Shown piece after piece: positions 61,890 through 64,000 of a DNA stretch of 64,000 bases. A model generated the notes under the pieces. That model saw only the letters and a program-made list of their open reading frames with translations. It had not been told where the DNA came from and did not search any database. The stretch's first letter is position 1. Each line of letters opens with the position of its first letter. The DNA comes from Ignavibacteriales bacterium (GTDB lineage Bacteria; Bacteroidota; Ignavibacteria; Ignavibacteriales; Ignavibacteriaceae), in assembly GCA_016707585.1 (NCBI GenBank), contig JADJHL010000012.1:62001-126000 (forward strand). Reading direction: 5' to 3'. Both the position numbers and the translations under genes were made by a program.

Positions 61890-64000
61890 ATGAGAAAGTA
61901 TCTACCGCTTATTGTTCTGTTGGGAATTTTGATCAGCAGTACAATGAACTCATTTGCTCAAAATTCTGACCCAAGAATGTGGAGTTATCACTTTCCGAAG
62001 GATGGAATTTTTTATGATGTTCCTGCTGGCAATTTAGATTACAAAAATCCAAACAAATCGCCAATGATTTATAATTTTCGTGATCAAGTTGTGGAAGTGT
62101 TACCCAATTTCCGTGTGCACCCAAGTAATTTTTCTCAAAGTGAAGTTCCGATTACAAGAGGCTTGGATCCTAATATTTTATTTGCCTCAGCAAATACTTA
62201 TTACTCAAGCACTTCTTTTTTTAGCGAAGGTGTTTATGTCTCTACTGATGGCGGTAATAGCTGGTTTGGAAGTGATAGTTGTAAGGCAGCACCTATATCA
62301 GATCATGGCGGTGATCCCGGACCTGGAGTAGGACCTGATGGTAGATTGTATATGTCATATCTGCCCGGCTCTTACGCTTCAATTAAAGCAGCTTATTCAA
62401 CCGATTTCGGTAATACCTGGTCAACTGGAGCAGTTCTTCAATCCGGTAGTCAGGATAAAAATCATACTGCTGTTGATAATTCTACTGGTAGTCCTTTTCT
62501 TGGTAATGCTTATGTTACCTGGTCAGATTTTACTCAAAGTAACCCATCGGCTACAGTATCCTACACTACAAATGGTGGCGTTAACTGGTCAACTTATCAG
62601 CATATAAATACCGTTGCTTCAGGGCACTATTCTCAAGGTGTAAATGGTGCTGTTGGTCCTGATGGTACAGTTTACGTAACCTGGCAAAATCCTGTTGCAG
62701 CATCGCCATATACTGGTGACTTTGTAGGTCTTGGAAAATCAACCAATGGCGGTGTTACCTGGACATATAATAATAATATTTATGATTGTAATGGAATAAG
62801 AGGTTATCTTGATTTCCCTGGTGGAAACTCAATCAGGGTTAATGATTTTCCTTGGATGGCAATTGATAATACTGGCGGAGCTAGAAACGGATATATGTAT
62901 ATCGTTACAGCAGAAAAAAATCTTGCTCCTGCAGGATCTGATGCTGATGTAGTTATGCACATTTCTATGGATGGTGGAGTAACCTGGTCTTCAGGAATAA
63001 GAGTTAACCAGGATGCACCAAATAATGGTCAATATCAATATATGCCTGCTGTTTGTGTTGGTGAAGACGGTGCTGTTAACGTTATTTACTACGATACAAG
63101 AAATGCTACTATCAGCGGCGGAATTCCTGATTCGGCACAGGTTTATGTTTCAAGATCAACAGATGGTGGTACTACTTTTGAGGATTTTTTAGTTAGTGAT
63201 CATAGCTTTAGACCAAAACCAATTTCTGGTTTAGCTGGTGGATACCAGGGAGATTATATTGGTATTGTTGAATCTAATGGTGTTGTTTATCCATATTGGT
63301 GTGATGATATAAGCGGTATTTATCAAGCATGGACAACTCAGGTTGTTTTTGAACCACCTTGTTCAGTTGTTCAAGCTTCAAACCCTACTCCTTCTTCAGG
63401 GACCAATGATGTCTCTATAAATCTTTCTGAACTTAACTGGTCTAATGGTGCAGGTGCAAATACCAACGAACTTTATTTTGGTACAAGCCCAATTTCGTTA
63501 ACTTTGGTTCAGTCCGGTTCTTTGGATAGTACCTGGACTATTACCGCCGGTTATTTGCCATTAGATTATTATACAACTTATTACTGGAAAGTTGTAGAGA
63601 TTGGTGATTCTTGTAACTCAAGTGCAACATTCCAATTTAAAACTATTCAGGATCCTAATTTCCATATGGTTACCGATACTCTTTATCCACAAAGTTTTGA
63701 TTACTGGACAGGTACAGCAAATTCTACAACTAAAACAGATATAAGTTTAGTAAGAACTGTTACACCTGAATTAGGCTGGATGGCTTTTGATATCAGTTCA
63801 ATACCGGATTCTGCTACCATTACATCAGTATCGTTTAATGGTTATGTAAATTTAACCAATTGGCCTTATTGGAGTATTACACCAATGGGAAGTGTTAATC
63901 CAATTACTGACGCAGCAGCAAATATCTTTAACCAGGTAAGCAATAATGCTGATCAGGGTATAGCTTATGTATATTCAAATGAATCATCTTCATTTACAAC
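61890..64000 (+). CDS. Secreted Asp-box (sialidase-like) protein, 3-prime end outside window
   Basis: ATG 61890, six bases after GGAG, opens a frame that remains open to the window end (at least 703 residues). A signal peptide (YLPLIVLLGILISSTMNSFA) is followed by a propeller with many Asp-box units (STDGGNSWF, STDFGNTWS, TTNGGVNWS, STNGGVTWT, SMDGGVTWS, STDGGTTFE), to about residue 490. A fibronectin-III-like segment follows (NELYFGTSPISLTLVQSG, YYTTYYWKVVE), then a further beta domain from about residue 595. A T9SS sorting domain is expected beyond the edge but cannot be seen. Catalytic sialidase residues are not evident, so enzymatic activity is unproven. Confidence 0.88.
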   Translation, partial: MRKYLPLIVLLGILISSTMNSFAQNSDPRMWSYHFPKDGIFYDVPAGNLDYKNPNKSPMIYNFRDQVVEVLPNFRVHPSNFSQSEVPITRGLDPNILFASANTYYSSTSFFSEGVYVSTDGGNSWFGSDSCKAAPISDHGGDPGPGVGPDGRLYMSYLPGSYASIKAAYSTDFGNTWSTGAVLQSGSQDKNHTAVDNSTGSPFLGNAYVTWSDFTQSNPSATVSYTTNGGVNWSTYQHINTVASGHYSQGVNGAVGPDGTVYVTWQNPVAASPYTGDFVGLGKSTNGGVTWTYNNNIYDCNGIRGYLDFPGGNSIRVNDFPWMAIDNTGGARNGYMYIVTAEKNLAPAGSDADVVMHISMDGGVTWSSGIRVNQDAPNNGQYQYMPAVCVGEDGAVNVIYYDTRNATISGGIPDSAQVYVSRSTDGGTTFEDFLVSDHSFRPKPISGLAGGYQGDYIGIVESNGVVYPYWCDDISGIYQAWTTQVVFEPPCSVVQASNPTPSSGTNDVSINLSELNWSNGAGANTNELYFGTSPISLTLVQSGSLDSTWTITAGYLPLDYYTTYYWKVVEIGDSCNSSATFQFKTIQDPNFHMVTDTLYPQSFDYWTGTANSTTKTDISLVRTVTPELGWMAFDISSIPDSATITSVSFNGYVNLTNWPYWSITPMGSVNPITDAAANIFNQVSNNADQGIAYVYSNESSSFT

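Noticed and set aside
62080..62607. Short open frames on the plus strand inside the last gene
   Set aside because: They are out of frame with the strongly coding Asp-box protein that spans 61890-64000.

Overview
The window is a dense, AT-rich bacterial chromosome segment. Little space separates the genes, most are organised in short operons with 1-23 bp overlaps, and Shine-Dalgarno signals are often weak. Several features point to the Bacteroidota/Ignavibacteriota side of the tree, most likely an Ignavibacteria relative: proteins ending in a type IX secretion (T9SS) sorting domain (60080-61399, probably 19422-21650), a PorZ-like propeller protein, many Asp-box proteins, lipoproteins with an early Cys, a menaquinone-type methyltransferase, and palindromic repeats of the kind seen in these phyla. 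This assignment is inferred from gene content; no rRNA or other taxonomic marker is present. I found no tRNA, rRNA, CRISPR array, transposase or phage gene.

Layout. 30-5915: MarR regulator, YigZ, uvrA, aldo/keto reductase and TauE-type exporter. 6037-9963: CocE-type hydrolase, DUF1028 protein and rhomboid protease, separated by palindromic repeats. 9963-13891: AhpD-like protein, amidohydrolase, rdgB and two paralogous lipoproteins. 13892-16334 (minus): rsmA, PAP2 membrane protein and menG/ubiE in one overlapping operon. 16463-23293: ROK kinase, ABC-F protein, PorZ-like protein, PHP phosphoesterase and Crp-type regulator. 23514-29290: SurA/PpiD-like isomerase, outer-membrane barrel, aroK-aroB and nadA. 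29287-32283 (minus): histidine kinase, purA and a STAS protein. 32448-34598: an ECF sigma factor broken by a frameshift, and its membrane anti-sigma partner. 35537-42717: a partner-switching cluster with three SpoIIE-type PP2C phosphatases, a STAS antagonist and an RsbW-type kinase. 42842-48537: acetyltransferase, a repeat-rich spacer, a small lipoprotein, TerC, secF and a damaged secD. 49001-53020: amino-acid permease, two small membrane proteins (one frameshifted), a KamA-type radical SAM protein and a CBS-domain relic. 53246-57915: propeller lipoprotein and a cdd-tdk-CNT-pnp nucleoside salvage operon. 58017-64000: methyltransferase and glycosyltransferase pair, and two divergent Asp-box proteins, the last running off the window.

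The most notable observations are: (i) four separate places where deleting exactly one base would restore an obvious reading frame (sigma factor, secD twice, the 50899-51316 gene), secD also carrying an in-frame TAG; (ii) a 77-bp palindromic repeat inserted in frame inside a methyltransferase gene, comparable to Rickettsia palindromic elements; (iii) a composite repeat of about 128 bp present twice in opposite orientation 35 kb apart; (iv) a three-phosphatase partner-switching module with a second STAS protein and an ECF sigma/anti-sigma pair just upstream; (v) a long hairpin that covers the ribosome-binding region of one lipoprotein gene, and a 14-bp perfect hairpin overlapping the aroB stop codon followed by a well-signalled 17-codon ORF ahead of nadA.
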